A stretch of DNA of 64,000 nucleotides from Siderastrea siderea (GCA_964030785.1 OZ034971.1:10840579-10904578); one strand, 5' to 3'; positions 1-12,356 are shown, counted from the first letter of the stretch. Notes: generated from the letters alone by a model not told the origin. Program-made: numbers and translations.

Positions 1-1955
1 AGTCCTTAATACTCACAGAACACTGCGAAGACACTCTGAACATCTGTTTTGCTACGTTCCGGTTACGTTGGTGTTGTTACAGTTTTCGATTTTGTTGAAA
101 TGAATTCGATTTATTATGGCCTTTAAAGGTTAATATAAAAACAAGTAAATTATCCCACGGGATATAAGCCCCTCCGTTTATAAGCCCTGTTGTATAAGCC
201 CAGGGCTTATAAGCGGCAGTTTACGGTAGCCAATCAGTGCGAGCCAAAAATACTATCGACTGGTTTGGTATATACCAATAAATACTCATAGTCCATTGGA
301 GTAATAAGTCATTATAACAGCCTAATTTGTAATCAATGAATTCCCAAAACAACAAAGTTGAAAGTACTTAGCTTAGACAACAACAATTCCGAGTTCGGCC
401 AAAGGCTTTCAAGGACTTTCGTACAAACGAGACTTGGTGTTGAGTTTTGAACTGGCGACGTAACATGCATAAAGCCTATTAGTCCATGTTTGTGGTTCCG
501 TTTAAAATTTGTGGTATCTCCCCTTCTCTTCTCCCTACGCGAAACAACGGATGGGCTTGACTTCAAAATTCCTGAATACCGTAAAAGTTCTATTAAACCC
601 CTGAAGGGCTTACTGTATTTCAGGTTTCACGAACGGGGGCTTAACGGAGAGAGAAGGGGGTATGTCAAGTGTGTAAACATTTCAGTCTTAAAATGTTTTC
701 GCAAAACTCTCAAACACTGCGGTTAACTTACTAACTGAAACTTCAAACGCAACAGGCTGTTTTCTGTATGTTTTACAAATGCGAAAACATCATTTAATCC
801 ACATGTACATGCCAAGTTCAATTTACCCTTCATTAGTATATTTCAACATCCTCATCTTTATCACCAGGAATACCAGGAACATCGTCAACTGATGGATTCC
901 ACCTCTGGAACTACCTCGAAAGAGTTTATGTCTTCTTCATCTAAGCTTTGCAGACAGGTGTTGTAAATCTTTGCATGAGATATACAACCCCATGTCCCAA
1001 AGGGGGGAGGGGGGTTATTAGAGAAGGGGATTAATTGAGAGGACGGGCTTAATAGAGCTTTTAGGGTAAATAAATCATTTCCAGTGAAACCAATGGAATA
1101 ATCTTGGAAGTCGTTAAATGAACCCCTATCCCTCCCCGCAAGGGTTAAGAAAGAAAAGAAGAAAAAGGGTATAGATTTTTTTACAGCATTGATAAAGCTG
1201 CACTCAATGTTACCCGTGAAGCATCATATCAGGCTCCTGATCAGAGCATCACTCTCCCGATGTTTGCGCCATTTTTCCAGGGTGGGGTGGAGGAGGTTCG
1301 CCTCAAGTAATACCGAGCTGAACTCGCTCATCGCGGATAACCACGCCACCGAGCCCAGTTCATGTAATCGGCCCCTTACCTCAGGCAATACCCCCTGAAG
1401 AGTGTCCTAACTGGCTGTGATACTCTGCTCATTTAAAGGGCTCGTTCTTTTAAGACTATTCTGGAATAGGGGTACTCGGAATAGACATATTTGTGTTCTT
1501 TTGGGAGCTATTCCGTTTTCGGAATGAACGGAATGATAATGAACGGAATATCATACCGTTCATTCTGCTACCAATAGCAGAATGAACAGAATCAAAGGAA
1601 TACGGTTTACTCGGAATAGACAGAATACGGGTTCTTCTGGGAAATTTTTGGGGGGAAATCCTACGCGGCGAAGACATAGTAGTTAAGTTCTCAGGTTACC
1701 TCCGCCAAGGGCATTCCGTTTTCAGATGAATCGTTCTTTTCGAAATTGAAATTTCGTGTATTCTGTTTTTCCTAAACCCGAATAAGAATAGCGACAATAG
1801 TCCCAAAAGAATGCACCCAAAGTATCAACAGGATACGGTATGCCACAACGAGCAAGAAATTTTGTTTAATAGCAAAATTGTAAACATATTTTCATTAGTA
1901 AAATAAAATATTTGGCCTTTTAATTAGCTTCTTCCAAATGGTCACACGTGCATTG
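1..1955. other. Gene-free stretch with dispersed repeat fragments
   Basis: I see no convincing coding exon here. Bases about 270-430 match 5,780-5,945 with moderate divergence, so both are copies of one dispersed repeat. At 140-210 the motif TATAAGCCC recurs several times. Between 1,460 and 1,640 a degenerate motif close to GGAATGAACGGAAT is repeated in both orientations, which creates spurious open frames. Several G- or C-rich runs (near 1,000) look like decayed transposon ends. Confidence 0.5.
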
Positions 1956-4900
1956 TCAAACGGTATTAAAAGAAATGATATTGCTGTGAGTGTCTACATC
2001 TAAACTTCTCCAGTGTACTCGTTTATGAAGGTTGAAATCAAACAAAAGCTCAAAACGTTTCCCACATTCAATGCATTTGTAGCCTTGCTTCCTGGTGTGC
2101 CTCTTTCTGTGTTGTTTGAGATTGCCGGCTAGTTTGAATCGCCATCCACATTTACTGCATGCGAATGGTTTCTCATCACTATGCGTCAGTTCATGTCGCC
2201 TGAGAGTTGCCAACTGTGCAAAACATTTTCCACAAAGGTTACATTTGTGAGGTCTTTCACCTGTATGAGTTCTCTTATGTCGGCGTAGAGTTTCCGACTG
2301 CCTAAAGTGCATTCCACAATCTGCACATGTGTATGGCTTTTCACCTGTGTGTATTCTCTGATGGCACTTTAGAGAATAAGAATCAGCAAAACATTTATCA
2401 CAGTTTGTACACTTGAAGGGCTTCTCACCAGAATGGGTCCTTTGGTGTTTCTTTAGATATGAAATATGTGAAAAGCACTTCTCGCAGTTGTTACATTTAT
2501 AAGTCTTTTTTCCAGTGTGCCATATTTTGTGGAGATAAAGACCAGTTGCCGAAATGTAAGGCTTTCCACATTGTAAGCACTTGTGTTTGAAAACTCTGGA
2601 AGATACTGCATCAGACAGGGACAGCAATTTGCTTGCATCTGTGGGTTCTGATTTTACGACACCTATAAAAAAAGGGAGTAAGAAAGGGAAGTTGGAAGAT
2701 CAGTGTTTCTGGTGGGTGACACATAAAAACCTGTGGCCCTTTATAACTAATAAAAGTGAATTACAAAAATATCAATTTTTAATAACATTTTGAAACACTT
2801 GTTCTCAGTAGCGCCAATTAAGTCGAAGCTCTCCTTACGGTCACCTCTCTATTGGGGACAATTTCCAATGTCCCGACAAAAAAACCTTTATAATACGGAC
2901 CCTCTGTAATGCGGACAACGGACACTAAATCTAGGCCCCATAACATGTAAACAAAGTTCGTTTCCTTCCAAAACAGTGATTCGAATATGTAGCTGACATT
3001 TACAATGTCAGTGTAGTACTAGACACCGTCTCAATGCTGTATATTTAACAATTATTTGCCGAAAGCGGAGTAAATATGGCGCCAATATTTACTGAGCCTG
3101 AGGCGAATAATTGTTTTAGTATAATTTGGAGATGACTGGACATCAAAAAGTGAAAAGAAAATGAGGTAAAACTTGACAAACAACACACGAAAAAAGTAAC
3201 TTAGCTTAGCAGCCGCGCCTTGAAATGTTATATTCACTGGGTAGCGCGGTGAATATAACATTAAAATTATACTTATTAGTTATAATCGATTAAGATGCAG
3301 TTTGAAGACGAGTGTGGGCCTGTTTTTAGTTACTGAACACTTAAACTGTCAGTGGAGTCTTTTGAAAGTGACGTCATCATGGTGAACTCTATACTAATAC
3401 GGAGGCTTTGCTCTGTCCCTTCAGTGTCTGTATTAGAAAGGGTCAACTTTTCAAATAACAATAGTAATAATGTTTAATTTTAGTGTCAAAACAGCCAATG
3501 AACTGAAGGGGGTGTACACTCTGGAATTCCAGATTACACACCAGCGCATTACCGGGAATTTCTCTGTGTTATTATTTTTTTTCTTGTGTTCAGTTTAATT
3601 TCAGGTACTTAGAATAATTCTCTGATGGAGCACCACAAGTTAATCACTATGGCTACAGTGGTATCTTTGTATAGGCTATTAGAATTTTCAATAGATTTAA
3701 ACTGAGGTGTTTCTCCAAGAATTAAGGTGGTTCGCTATATGTTCTACTAACCTCCAGCACTTTAACTTCAATGGAACACTACTGTCACTCTTTATCAGTT
3801 AATGCTACAATTATTGTATCAAACAAGTGTCCAGTCAATCAGTCAATTTCATGCTGTTAATGTTACCACAGTAACAGTATAACCTGTTCAATACACCCTT
3901 TGTTTCAGCGTTAAGTGCTTATAGCTCAAAAACGAACCCAGTGACGCACACTTTTTATTATTGATTTGTAACTAGCTTGCTAAGATACAACTTTTTGCAA
4001 AGTTTCAAAAAATTTGTTAAAGGCAACCTGAAAATTCCGAAAATTTAGGGTGGTTCTGAACCCCTTCTGGCAATGCTTTTCTAAACGTTGCAAAAAGTTG
4101 TATTTTGACAAGTTTATTACAATTCGATAATGAACGGTGAAGTTTGCCTAGCCCATCTTTTATTTATAAGCTTAAATTAAGGGTGTCTTTACAGGTTATA
4201 CTGTTACTATGGTAACTATTTTCATTACGAAAATGACCATAACGTGTTCACCAATGACTGAGCGTTTGTTTGATACCATTATTGTAGCATCAACTGATAA
4301 AGATTGGTAATATATCGATCCATCAAAGTATAAGTGCTGGAGATTACCAGAAACTAATGCAAGCCACCTTAAACCAGATGGAATCGGGATAAAGTTTCTG
4401 GAAAAGGAAAAATGGGGCCAAAATAAGCAGCAGGTGTGGGCTTGGAAAAGCCCATTTTGGAGCTACATTTTGTGTCATTCCCTGTAAGCAAAAAACAAAT
4501 GCAGACAAACAGGCCGCTGCAATAATTTATTTTTGCTAATGACGTGCATGCTGCAAACAAATTATCCACCTTTCAGAGTAATTGTAAAGTGGATGTTGCT
4601 AAAATGAGGAATGGGGAATGGGGAATGGGGAATGGGGAATGGGGAATGGGAAATGGGAAATCGAAACATGAAAAAGGGGCAATTAAGTGGGAAATGAGGA
4701 AACACAACAGCTTAATTATCAAGATCCCTGTTTATGAGAGCTAGGGCATAAAAAATATTACTTAAAAATTACATAATAACAAGGTGCAGTGTGAGCACTC
4801 ACTGGCAGTCTAGGAGTTGTAAGTGTTGAATAAATTCCCCAGTTTTATCGCCACTACAGAAAGTGGTGGTTTTGTGAGGAATAAAAACGAGTAATCATAC

Positions 4901-5536
4901 AAGGAACGACTCCGAGTAGAATGAGTGAGTAAGTGTTTAAGTCGGGTTAGTTCAAACTTGTTTGAGTTAAAGAGAGATGGGTGCTGATCTGGATAATTGC
5001 CATCAACATTCACAGTTTCGAATTTAAAATTTTCAATTTTCCACTGTTAATTTTCCCATTTTCATTTTTGTGTTGTGAGTGATTGCGTGACTTTTCATTC
5101 AGGGCTACAACGTAGCTGCGATATTTTATTACCTCCGAGCTGTTTTCTACACAGTAACTTGCTTCTGTTCACAACAATTACTAGCCTTTGTGGCTGGTGC
5201 AAAAAGGGGAGGGCTAAACAGCTAAAAAAAGGTGGATCACCGTGTGCGAAAGCGAAGAAAAGAAAGGGTTTTTATAGAATAAGTAACTTTGGGGAGCCCG
5301 GTTGGGAAAACTCCATACTGTATTATTTCTGATTTGGGTAACTATAAACGACTTACAATAAAGGCTAAACAGGCATTGTGTTTTTAGTAACTTCTTATCT
5401 CGAAGAGGAAAATAATGTTAAAATTACTAATGAAATTCTTACCCTGCTTACTTGGAGAAGAGCGAACTTGAATGCGGGCTGACCTGCTGAGTGAATACCT
5501 CTGCTGTTTTAATTTCGCCCCTTTTCTCGGTGCCAT
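1956..5536 (-). CDS. C2H2 zinc-finger protein, two exons, seven fingers
   Basis: Probable nuclear DNA-binding protein of about 266 residues. Exon 1 is 5,536-5,443 and exon 2 is 2,662-1,956 on the minus strand. Exon 1 ends in phase 1 at a consensus GTAAGA donor. Exon 2 begins after a T-rich acceptor and supplies the two missing bases, so the frame is kept. Seven fingers run in tandem from about residue 47 to 244. The first has a slightly irregular histidine spacing (HKIWH). The others are standard CX2C-X12-HX3H fingers with TGEKPY-type linkers, some modified (for example SGEKPF, SDEKPF). The N-terminus ([11 protein letters not shown]) is basic with no recognisable KRAB, SCAN or BTB domain. The stop at 1,956-1,958 is followed by an ATTAAA-type signal near 1,920 (minus strand). 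The target sequence is unknown. The finger array is clear; the exon 1 assignment rests on splice phase and is good but not proven. Confidence 0.85.
2836..3455. mobile_element. Possible pogo/Tigger-like MITE remnant in the zinc-finger intron
   Basis: The left part repeats motifs such as TAATACGGACCCTCTGTAAT. The right part, read on the other strand, has related CTAATACAGACAC and CCTCCGTATTAG motifs. Ends of this kind are common in mariner/pogo-type non-autonomous elements of marine invertebrates. No target duplication was resolved and the limits are approximate. Confidence 0.35.
3726..4368. mobile_element. 643 bp inverted-repeat MITE with TTAA target duplication
   Basis: The element starts GGTGGTTCGC and ends GCAAGCCACC and is flanked on both sides by TTAA (3,722-3,725 and 4,369-4,372). 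Its two arms are imperfect inverted repeats of about 180 bases ending near the shared motif AACAGTATAACCTGT. A TTAA target is typical of piggyBac and Kolobok elements. There is no transposase, so it is non-autonomous. It lies in the intron of the zinc-finger gene. Confidence 0.75.
4607..4660. repeat. Tandem heptamer (GGGGAAT)n
   Basis: About seven head-to-tail copies of a seven-base unit close to GGGGAAT, drifting to GGGAAAT at the end. It lies in the zinc-finger gene intron. Simple-sequence repeat with no coding role. Confidence 0.85.
5443..5536 (-). CDS. First coding exon of the C2H2 gene
   Basis: An ATG at 5,536 opens a 94-base exon encoding 31 basic, serine-rich residues, ending just before GTAAGAATT. 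It is too short to stand out as an ORF. It is assigned to the zinc-finger gene because its phase (one leftover G) exactly matches the two-base start of exon 2, giving a glycine at the junction. The intron is 2,780 bases and contains at least two transposon remnants. Confidence 0.65.
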
Positions 5537-6117
5537 GGTCTTTAAAATTGGACAGAAATCTTCAACAGTTATTCTAGAAGACTTTCACATGATAAGAGGG
5601 CTTCTCCTGGTCCTTATGTAGTGAAAATACTTGGATTTATGTGCAGACAGACACCAATAATGCGCCAGACTCACTATGTCGCAAGCACAGGAATGGAGTT
5701 ATTGGTGTTGTATTTCACTTAGGGTGGGATTGAGAATTTATAATAACTTAGTTAATTATGAACTAGTTTCGTAAAGTCATAATGAATGTTTCATTGGAGT
5801 AATATCATTGTCAGTGACAACCCAATTTGTAATCCATGAGTTCCCAAAGCAACGAAGTTGAAATTACTCGGCGAACAAAAACTATCCCGAGTTACCAAAG
5901 GCCGCTTGCAAGGAGTTTACACATGCGCAAGCTAAGGCCTCAAACTACGAATGGCAATGACATCAAAGTTCGCGAATACCGCTAGGTAAAGGTTAAGTCG
6001 CACACGAGCTAAGGAGGCCCACACGGCCGAAGCGTAACCTGGTTTCTGTAGCATGAAGCAACTGAACGTATTGCTACTCCCTCCCCCCCTCTCCCCCCAG
6101 CTGGACGGGCTGCTAGT
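5537..6117. repeat. Upstream of the zinc-finger gene; second copy of a dispersed repeat
   Basis: Bases about 5,780-5,945 match 270-430 in the same orientation (shared tracts such as TTGGAGTAAT, CAATTTGTAATC and AACGAAGTTGAAA with substitutions). The part nearest the zinc-finger ATG (5,537-5,760) would hold its 5' UTR and promoter; I see no recognisable core element there. Confidence 0.5.
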
Positions 6118-6312
6118 TCATCGCAGGGTTACCCCCAGTATGTCGCCGGTATGTCGCAGTATGTTGCCGGTACCAATTTTTACACCTGGGTGAAGAGAGA
6201 CAATGTGGGGTATCGGTTTCTTGAACACGGTAGCAGCGTCGGACCACCGACCTTCAGATCTGAAGTTCAACGCGCTAATCACTACACCACCGCAATTGAT
6301 TTGTCCCCACAC
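6118..6312 (-). repeat. tRNA-derived (SINE-like) remnant
   Basis: On the minus strand, near 6,300-6,230, the sequence has a box-A-like GTGGTGTAGTGATTAGCGC, a hairpin like an anticodon arm (CTTCAGATCTGAAG) and then GGTCGGTGGTCCGAC in place of a T-arm. This resembles a tRNA gene body but no full cloverleaf closes. The likeliest reading is a tRNA-derived SINE or tRNA pseudogene. Confidence 0.4.
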
Positions 6313-6536
6313 TGTAACTACTGATACGTTAACACCTGTTTGCTTTTACCTTGAATATATCTATAGCTAGAACAAGAGAGGATATTACAAAAAAGAAAAC
6401 AACATTCTTCTTCATTTTGAAAGGCCTTTCAAATAAGCTTAATTTAGTTTTTACTTCAGGCACTCAGTTAAGCCCCCAGGCGCTTACTTTATTTCAGGGC
6501 TCCTGACAGCGGCTTGTTAAGTGTTAATTATAAGTG

Positions 6537-7369
6537 GTAAAAGCGGTCCGGTCGGTTCTGGCTCGCAAAATAGAATCGCTTGAATTTTTGTGCGCAGAAA
6601 ACATTTTATGCCAAAGTATCCAAACGACGATTATTTTGTCTCTAACTTTTTACTTTGCTCTGTAAGACAAAAAACTAAATTCTCCTAATATTCAGTCACG
6701 AAATGCCGAGATCTGTCACGATTTTGAGCAATTTTTGAGCGACCGGCGCACGCCATTCATTGTCTTTATCACGAAATTTTCATATAGCAATTACTGCCTT
6801 CAAAACATAGCACTTTGTAACCCTATACGAGGTCTCGCGCGACGCAGCCCCAAAATTTGTCATTTTTGAGACCACTTTTCTCAGTTGGCAGATGAAATTA
6901 AATGATGGCAATGGTACACCTGTAAAGAGTAATAGTTGTTCTTTAAGAAAATAAAATCAAACGTTGTCTAAAACTACTTTTTCTGCACCTACGGAGACAG
7001 GCAATTTGCACTATTTTGGGTGATTTATGTAAACAAGAAGCTGCTTTCATAGTCGGGCTGGATTTTACCAGAGGACAACCAGAAAGATATAAGAGCGTTT
7101 TATGACCGTGAGCCCGAGCTAGAAAAAATTTCAGAGATAAACACAATGAATGTCGTGCGCCGGTCGCTCAAAAATTGCTCAGAATCGTGAGAGATGTCGG
7201 CATTTCGTAACAATATTGGGAGATTTAGTTTTTGGTCTTACAGAGCAAAGTAAAACTGAGTTAGAGACAAAATCATCGTCGTTTTGATACTTTGGCATGA
7301 AATGCTTCCTGCACACGATAATTCAAGCGATTCTATTCTGCGAACCAGAACCGATCGGACCGCTTTTAC
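6537..7369. mobile_element. 833 bp inverted-repeat transposon, non-autonomous
   Basis: The left end GTAAAAGCGGTCCG and the right end CGGACCGCTTTTAC are perfect inverted matches. The arms pair for about 235 bases (6,537-6,775 against 7,130-7,369) with scattered mismatches. Both arms contain the tract GCGACCGGCGCACG or its complement. The centre has no coding capacity I recognise. I could not define a target duplication. Confidence 0.7.
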
Positions 7370-7774
7370 AGAGACAGGCACTTAAGGTGACGAAGTCGGT
7401 GTCGGAGTCGTAAGAGCGCCTAAGCGGAGCCGTTAGCGTAATCTCTGCGCACGACTCCGTTGTTTGATTTTCACTAGATCGTAACGCCGTTTATACGCTT
7501 CTGATTAACACTGTCCCGTTTTAACCACTGCATGAAGTTAAAGTTGGACCGTGGCATTTTAACTAGTGGCGTGAGTGATTTTAAGTGTAATCACCAAAAC
7601 CTGCTCCTTTTCAACAACCACTTGAAATTACAGCTGAACGGCCACGAAAAAAATTAACTGGCAAATAGGGGTGTATAAGACTAAAAGCTACAGAAAACTG
7701 CTCCTTTTTAACCACCGCATGAAATTAAAGTTCAGCCTTGGCTGGCTGTGAGGGCCAGTGTTTGAAACTGATAA

Positions 7775-9166
7775 GGGACTGTGTAATAATCGCCTGGAGG
7801 GGTGGTTGGGAAATGGGTAAAATAAGGCTCAAAATTAAGTCGCACCCCCCTCCCCCTTCTCACTAAGAGAAAATTAACTGTAGCCTCCCCTCACCTACTG
7901 ATAATATTAAGGTCAATGCCCCCCCTTCCCTGCTTCCTCCCCGCATTGGTTCCCTCATACCTAATTTACGTGTTGGATGTCTTCCTCAGGCACAAAAGTA
8001 CTTTAAATGACTATTCAACGTATTTGTTCTCTTCATCGGAATCACTTGACTCTGATTCTGAAGTTGTGTCATCTCCACACGAGTTATTAAATTCTTCATC
8101 TTCCAGAACATCTCTGGCAGCATTTCCACGTGCGTGGCTGAGAACTCGTTTAGTTAAATCAGCCTTACTTCCGCTTATCTTGAGACCATGTTGTTTCAAA
8201 TACATTTTCATCTGGTTGTTCGTAAGCGCTTCCACATCTTTTTCATTTTTCCAAGAAAAATTAGACGGGAGAGCGTTCCTTTCTCTTACTCTTTTTTTCG
8301 CCTTTACATCCAAGAACTCAAGGTGCTCGTCATGACTTTTACACGCAGTCTCGTCCACGTTGTACTGGGAACAGAACTCTTGCAAAGACCTTTCTTCAGA
8401 GGAGTACAATTTTCCCTCGTTGGACAATTTCTTTATCTGGACACTCGGGGGAAGTTTATAAGCTTACTTTGCAAAGTAATCAAACTGTTTATATTTACAT
8501 AATTCAATTTATTGCTATTAAAGTCAACAGTTAGGTTTTCCATTCTCTTTAATTATAATACAATGTAGGCTATCCTACATTGGCATCTTTCTTTTTCATT
8601 GAATAACATCATAGTGTCAGGGCCGTAGGCAGACGTTTCTGATAACCGAGGCAATTTCGAAAGCGCCGAAGGTGCGAGCTTTTAGGGGGCTCTGGGGGCA
8701 TGCTCCCCCAGAAAATTTCGAAATCTGGACGCTCGGAAATGCCATTTTTAGCGTTTTCCTGGAGGTATTTCCTGCCAAACATAATCAAAATCCAAGCTAA
8801 CTTTAACAGCATTCCTGGTGCCAATAAAGTAGCACTATTTCAATATATAACAGAGGCATTCCTTTCCTACTGCATGACAAATAGGAAATTATTAAATAAT
8901 CAGCCAGTTCAGAGATCAAAGCACCTGGAGTTGATATTTTCCTAGTTCAATTCCAGTGTAAGCAAGTATAAATGTTTGAACTCTAATAGCTCTTCTACCA
9001 CTTTTCCAGTTTGTGAAAAAGAGTGAAAAAGTAACGCCCCCTCCTCTGTATGTATTAAATTTTACATCCAACCCCCCTCTCTCTAGTTGTGATTTTCCCC
9101 TATGCCCCCTCCTCTGGTTTCCCAACCCCCCCCCCCCCCCTCTCCAGGTAATTATTGCACGGTCCC
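7775..9166. mobile_element. 1.4 kb TIR transposon, TAA target duplication, SAP ORF inside
   Basis: Ends read GGGACTGTGTAATAATCGCC on the left and, inverted, GGGACCGTGCAATAATTACC on the right. Both sides are flanked by TAA (7,772-7,774 and 9,167-9,169). Three-base TAA/TTA duplications are typical of PIF/Harbinger elements. The element contains a minus-strand ORF with a SAP-like motif, a long C-run near 9,130 and a palindromic GGGGGCATGCTCCCCC block near 8,694. No transposase is visible. The superfamily is inferred only from the target size. Confidence 0.6.
8011..8427 (-). CDS. Hypothetical acidic-tailed protein with a SAP-like motif
   Basis: An open frame of 138 codons within the TIR element at 7,775-9,166. 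Residues around 65-100 fit a SAP DNA-binding helix-extended-helix (NNQMKMYLKQHGLKISGSKA followed by DLTKRVLSHA). The first part is charged and basic (KAKKRVRERN). The C-terminal 30 residues are an acidic serine-rich tail (SESESSDSDEEN). The frame continues upstream to about 8,460 (KLPPSVQIKK precedes the annotated start), so the true start or an upstream exon is uncertain. SAP domains bind AT-rich or scaffold DNA and occur in some transposon-encoded accessory proteins. The role here is unknown. Confidence 0.5.
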   Translation of the reverse strand: MSNEGKLYSSEERSLQEFCSQYNVDETACKSHDEHLEFLDVKAKKRVRERNALPSNFSWKNEKDVEALTNNQMKMYLKQHGLKISGSKADLTKRVLSHARGNAARDVLEDEEFNNSCGDDTTSESESSDSDEENKYVE

Positions 9167-9358
9167 TAACCCCCAGATCGTAAGGAATCTGCTCCCTTTT
9201 ACCATCAAATGAAATTGATGTTGAACCGTGGCCTTTTAACGTTTAAAAATAACCACCAGAATCCTTTCCTTTTTTTTACCACCACATTAGTAAAATTAAC
9301 GTCGAACCTTGTCCTTTTAACTGGTGTTAAGAGATTGTTTAAAATTAACCACCAAAAT

Positions 9359-9505
9359 TAGCCTGCGTAGCAAGCGTTTCCGTGTTTGAAGCATTTTTCG
9401 CTTTTTGAACGCGTGAAAATTGGGGCGACAGTGTTGTGCTCGCCCCAATTTTGGGGCGAGAAAAACGGGCAGAAAAACCTACGGAAACGCAAGCTACGCA
9501 GGCTA
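9359..9505. mobile_element. 147 bp MITE with perfect 9 bp target duplication
   Basis: Terminal inverted repeats of about 25 bases (TAGCCTGCGTAGCAAGCG at the left, its near-complement at the right) enclose a hairpin-rich centre with two GGGGCGA blocks. The flanks are identical: CACCAAAAT at 9,350-9,358 and 9,506-9,514. A 9 bp duplication is typical of Mutator-like elements. Confidence 0.85.
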
Positions 9506-9560
9506 CACCAAAATCTGCTCCTTTTGTGGCCTTTTAACTGGCGTAAAGGGATCTTTGAAA

Positions 9561-12170
9561 AGAACACAAAAAGAGCAGTCCCTCGAAGCGCTCGCTTGTT
9601 CGTTTCCCTCGACTATTATAATCCTGAGCGGAAAGATAGACTGCTCGTAGTCTAATGAACTACAGGTTTTCTTGCTTATAATACCTTTCAAGTAAGCAGG
9701 ACCACATATATTAACCAACACGTCGCATCACCCTCGTACTGGTGTTGAAATGTTTTGGCGTTACGATCGATTTTTAAAAATCAAGTAAAGGATCCAATTC
9801 TCTAACCTTTTAATAGCAATCACATTTTTTTGATTGAACCAAGCAGGACCACGCTTATCCTTGACCGCGCATGCGGGCCCATTTTTAAAATTTGGTCTCC
9901 GAGAGTTGTCGCACAACAGTACAGACGAGGCCAAAGGCACGATGAGGGTTCTGCTGGATTGGTCCTTGTGATCAGTTTACCCATGGTTTAATTTCGTGGG
10001 GTAAGTCACAGGGATTACTATGGTCTCCACGACTAAATGTTTATCACAAAAATGGTTAGTTCACAAAAAGGGACTTGGTTCGCTTGACGAGTCGCAGGGG
10101 ATGATTTAGCCCCTTCGTGTGTGCCGACATAAATGACTAGATACTTCATTTGTTGAGACGTTTATATCTCGAAATTTTACTTTTGTCCGCAATTTTCAGC
10201 AGTTTTTATGGAGCATTGGCCAAATATTAATTATTTTCTGTTTTTCGATTCGGCGGCGGTGTCTTTTAATTTACAGCTCACTTTTTACAAGTGACTGGGT
10301 TGCTGATATATAAACAAACTGTGCAATGTCCCCTGGCATTCTAGGTGGTGCAAGGCTCGCCGTTTCAGTTCTGGATTTTGTAGTATGCAGGAATAGGAAA
10401 AAGGCCTTTACACAAACTTAAATCATGAATAAATCTTGAAAAAATTCTAAAACCTATGGTACAGACTTAGACTTTTAATATTCTAGACTGCTCTCGACCT
10501 AGATTGAATGTGTCTTGAGCTAAATCTCATTTGAATTGCAGATAATTATTCATGATGAATTATTCAATTTTATTTCTCACATTTACCACGAGTAGAAAGC
10601 GAAGGATACGCAAAGAGTAAAATGTATCTCCTTTTTTTTTTTTCTAATTGGCTAAGAAACCTTGACAACATCTTTAAAGGGGAGTAAAATATTATTGAAA
10701 CGAAGAACTGCCATCTTCTGGTTCGGTTTTCAAGCCAAGACGTCCTTGTGAGCGATAATTTGCAAACACGTGCCGACCAACGGACAACAACCGTCTTCTG
10801 AAGTTTCAGGTAATGTAAAAACAGCTTCAATTAGTTACATAGTTTTATTGCTTATTTGTAGTATTTATATATCTAATACAGTAGACCCTATTATTTCGAA
10901 CCCGGCTGAAAAAGGTATTTACTATTGCATGGCTGTGTCGAGCTCCCGTTATATCGAACAATTTTTGTTTCCTTTGAATGTTTGAGATAGTGGTATACTA
11001 ATGTAGTGTTAATGTCCTTTAACTGTCCAATAGTTGATACGTATAACCTGCGATAGGACCGAATTTTAGCATCGGTCTCTCTCTTAGCTTACGCCCCCCC
11101 CCCCCTCCCTCCCTGAATGTTTCCCCGAGGGAAACGAAAACAGAGCATGAGTAATACGGGTGTTGACTGCCGTCACAGTCCAAACAGATAACATACGGAC
11201 GCCTGGTAGTAGAATTTGCCCTCCGTTGCATTAAGTTTTAGCTTAATGTGCAATTCAGTTTACTTTTATCAGTCGCTTTCTCAAATGGCATCAATTTCAT
11301 TCTTGCATCTCAGGCCGGGAGGGGGAGGGGTAAAGCTAGGTATATTCGTGGCGGGGAGGTGTGAGGGCCCTTTTTGGGATTAGAAATTAGCGATTTGCCC
11401 TTTTTTGGGTTAGAGATTTTCTAGTGGACTTGTTTTGGGTAGATCATAGATTTTGGTAGGATTTTTTATGGTCGATAAAAGGCATGCGCTCCTCATTGTT
11501 CTCAATTCAGGATGTGAAACAATTTCAAGAAACTTCAATTTGAAACATTAGCTATTTCAGAATCTCTTCGAACCTTTTATGCGGATAAAAAGAACTTTTT
11601 AGGTACTGTTTTATTGGACTTTTGGGGGCAATTTTGGCTTAATAGGACTGTTTTGGGGTATAAAAATGTTTCCTCGTTTGCCCCTCCCTGCGTTACTAGT
11701 ATATCTGAATACCCGAGTACCCGCCATCTCTATTTTAACTTTTGAAAGGAAATATCGTTGTCCAAGTAGACAGCAATAATGTTCACAGTCATTGGCAATT
11801 GTTTTTCAAAGACTGCCATTTCTTCCACGGTGTTAAGGTTTTCGTACAAATGAAATGTGAGTGGGAGCTTGGAAATTTATTTTCATTATATAACAAGAAG
11901 AATCTATTATTATCTTTTACAGCGATTTCTTGCCCTGTCAAGTTTGTTAATTCGTATAACTGTCTAAAAAACAAGACCTGTTTATCTATATCTGCTTTCT
12001 TGTACTTGGGACTCGTCCACTGGAATCTTCTAAGCGCAAGTTTTCCCTGATAGGCATGTTCAAATCTCGCTTTTTCAAGTAGCAGCGTACAAACATTAAA
12101 CATGGCAGCTTGATTTCTTGTTCACTAGGTAGCAGAGAATACTTAGTTACATGGATATGAGGGGTACTCA
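9561..12170. other. Gene-poor stretch with transposon scraps
   Basis: I see no supported gene. At 10,879-10,985 the motif CAGTAGACCCTATTATTTCG followed by AACCC resembles the end of a pogo-like element, with no partner end. A C-run at 11,093-11,106 and the GGGTTAGAGATTTT-rich stretch at 11,310-11,690 look like remnants of a G-run family related to the one at 29.4-30.8 kb. Open frames here lack family signatures. Confidence 0.4.
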
Positions 12171-12190
12171 AAGTTACGGGGAGGTGGGAT

Positions 12191-12312
12191 CGATCATCAT
12201 CATTATCACCATCATCATCAACATCACTATTGTCATCATCATCAATATCATCATGATCATCATCACCATTGTTATCGTCATCATCATCATCATCGTCATT
12301 ATCATCATCGTT

Positions 12313-12356
<44 letters not shown>

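Larger units (their letters stand above)
7490..9560. repeat. Degenerate ~100 bp repeat split by two insertions
   Basis: A unit like CTGCTCCTTTT followed by AACCACCGCATGAAATTAAAG and GTGGCCTTTTAACTGGCG recurs at about 7,500-7,560, 7,600-7,650, 7,695-7,740, 9,180-9,245, 9,255-9,330 and 9,515-9,555. The array is interrupted by the 1.4 kb element at 7,775-9,166 and the small MITE at 9,359-9,505. It is an old tandem repeat used as a landing site. Confidence 0.6.
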
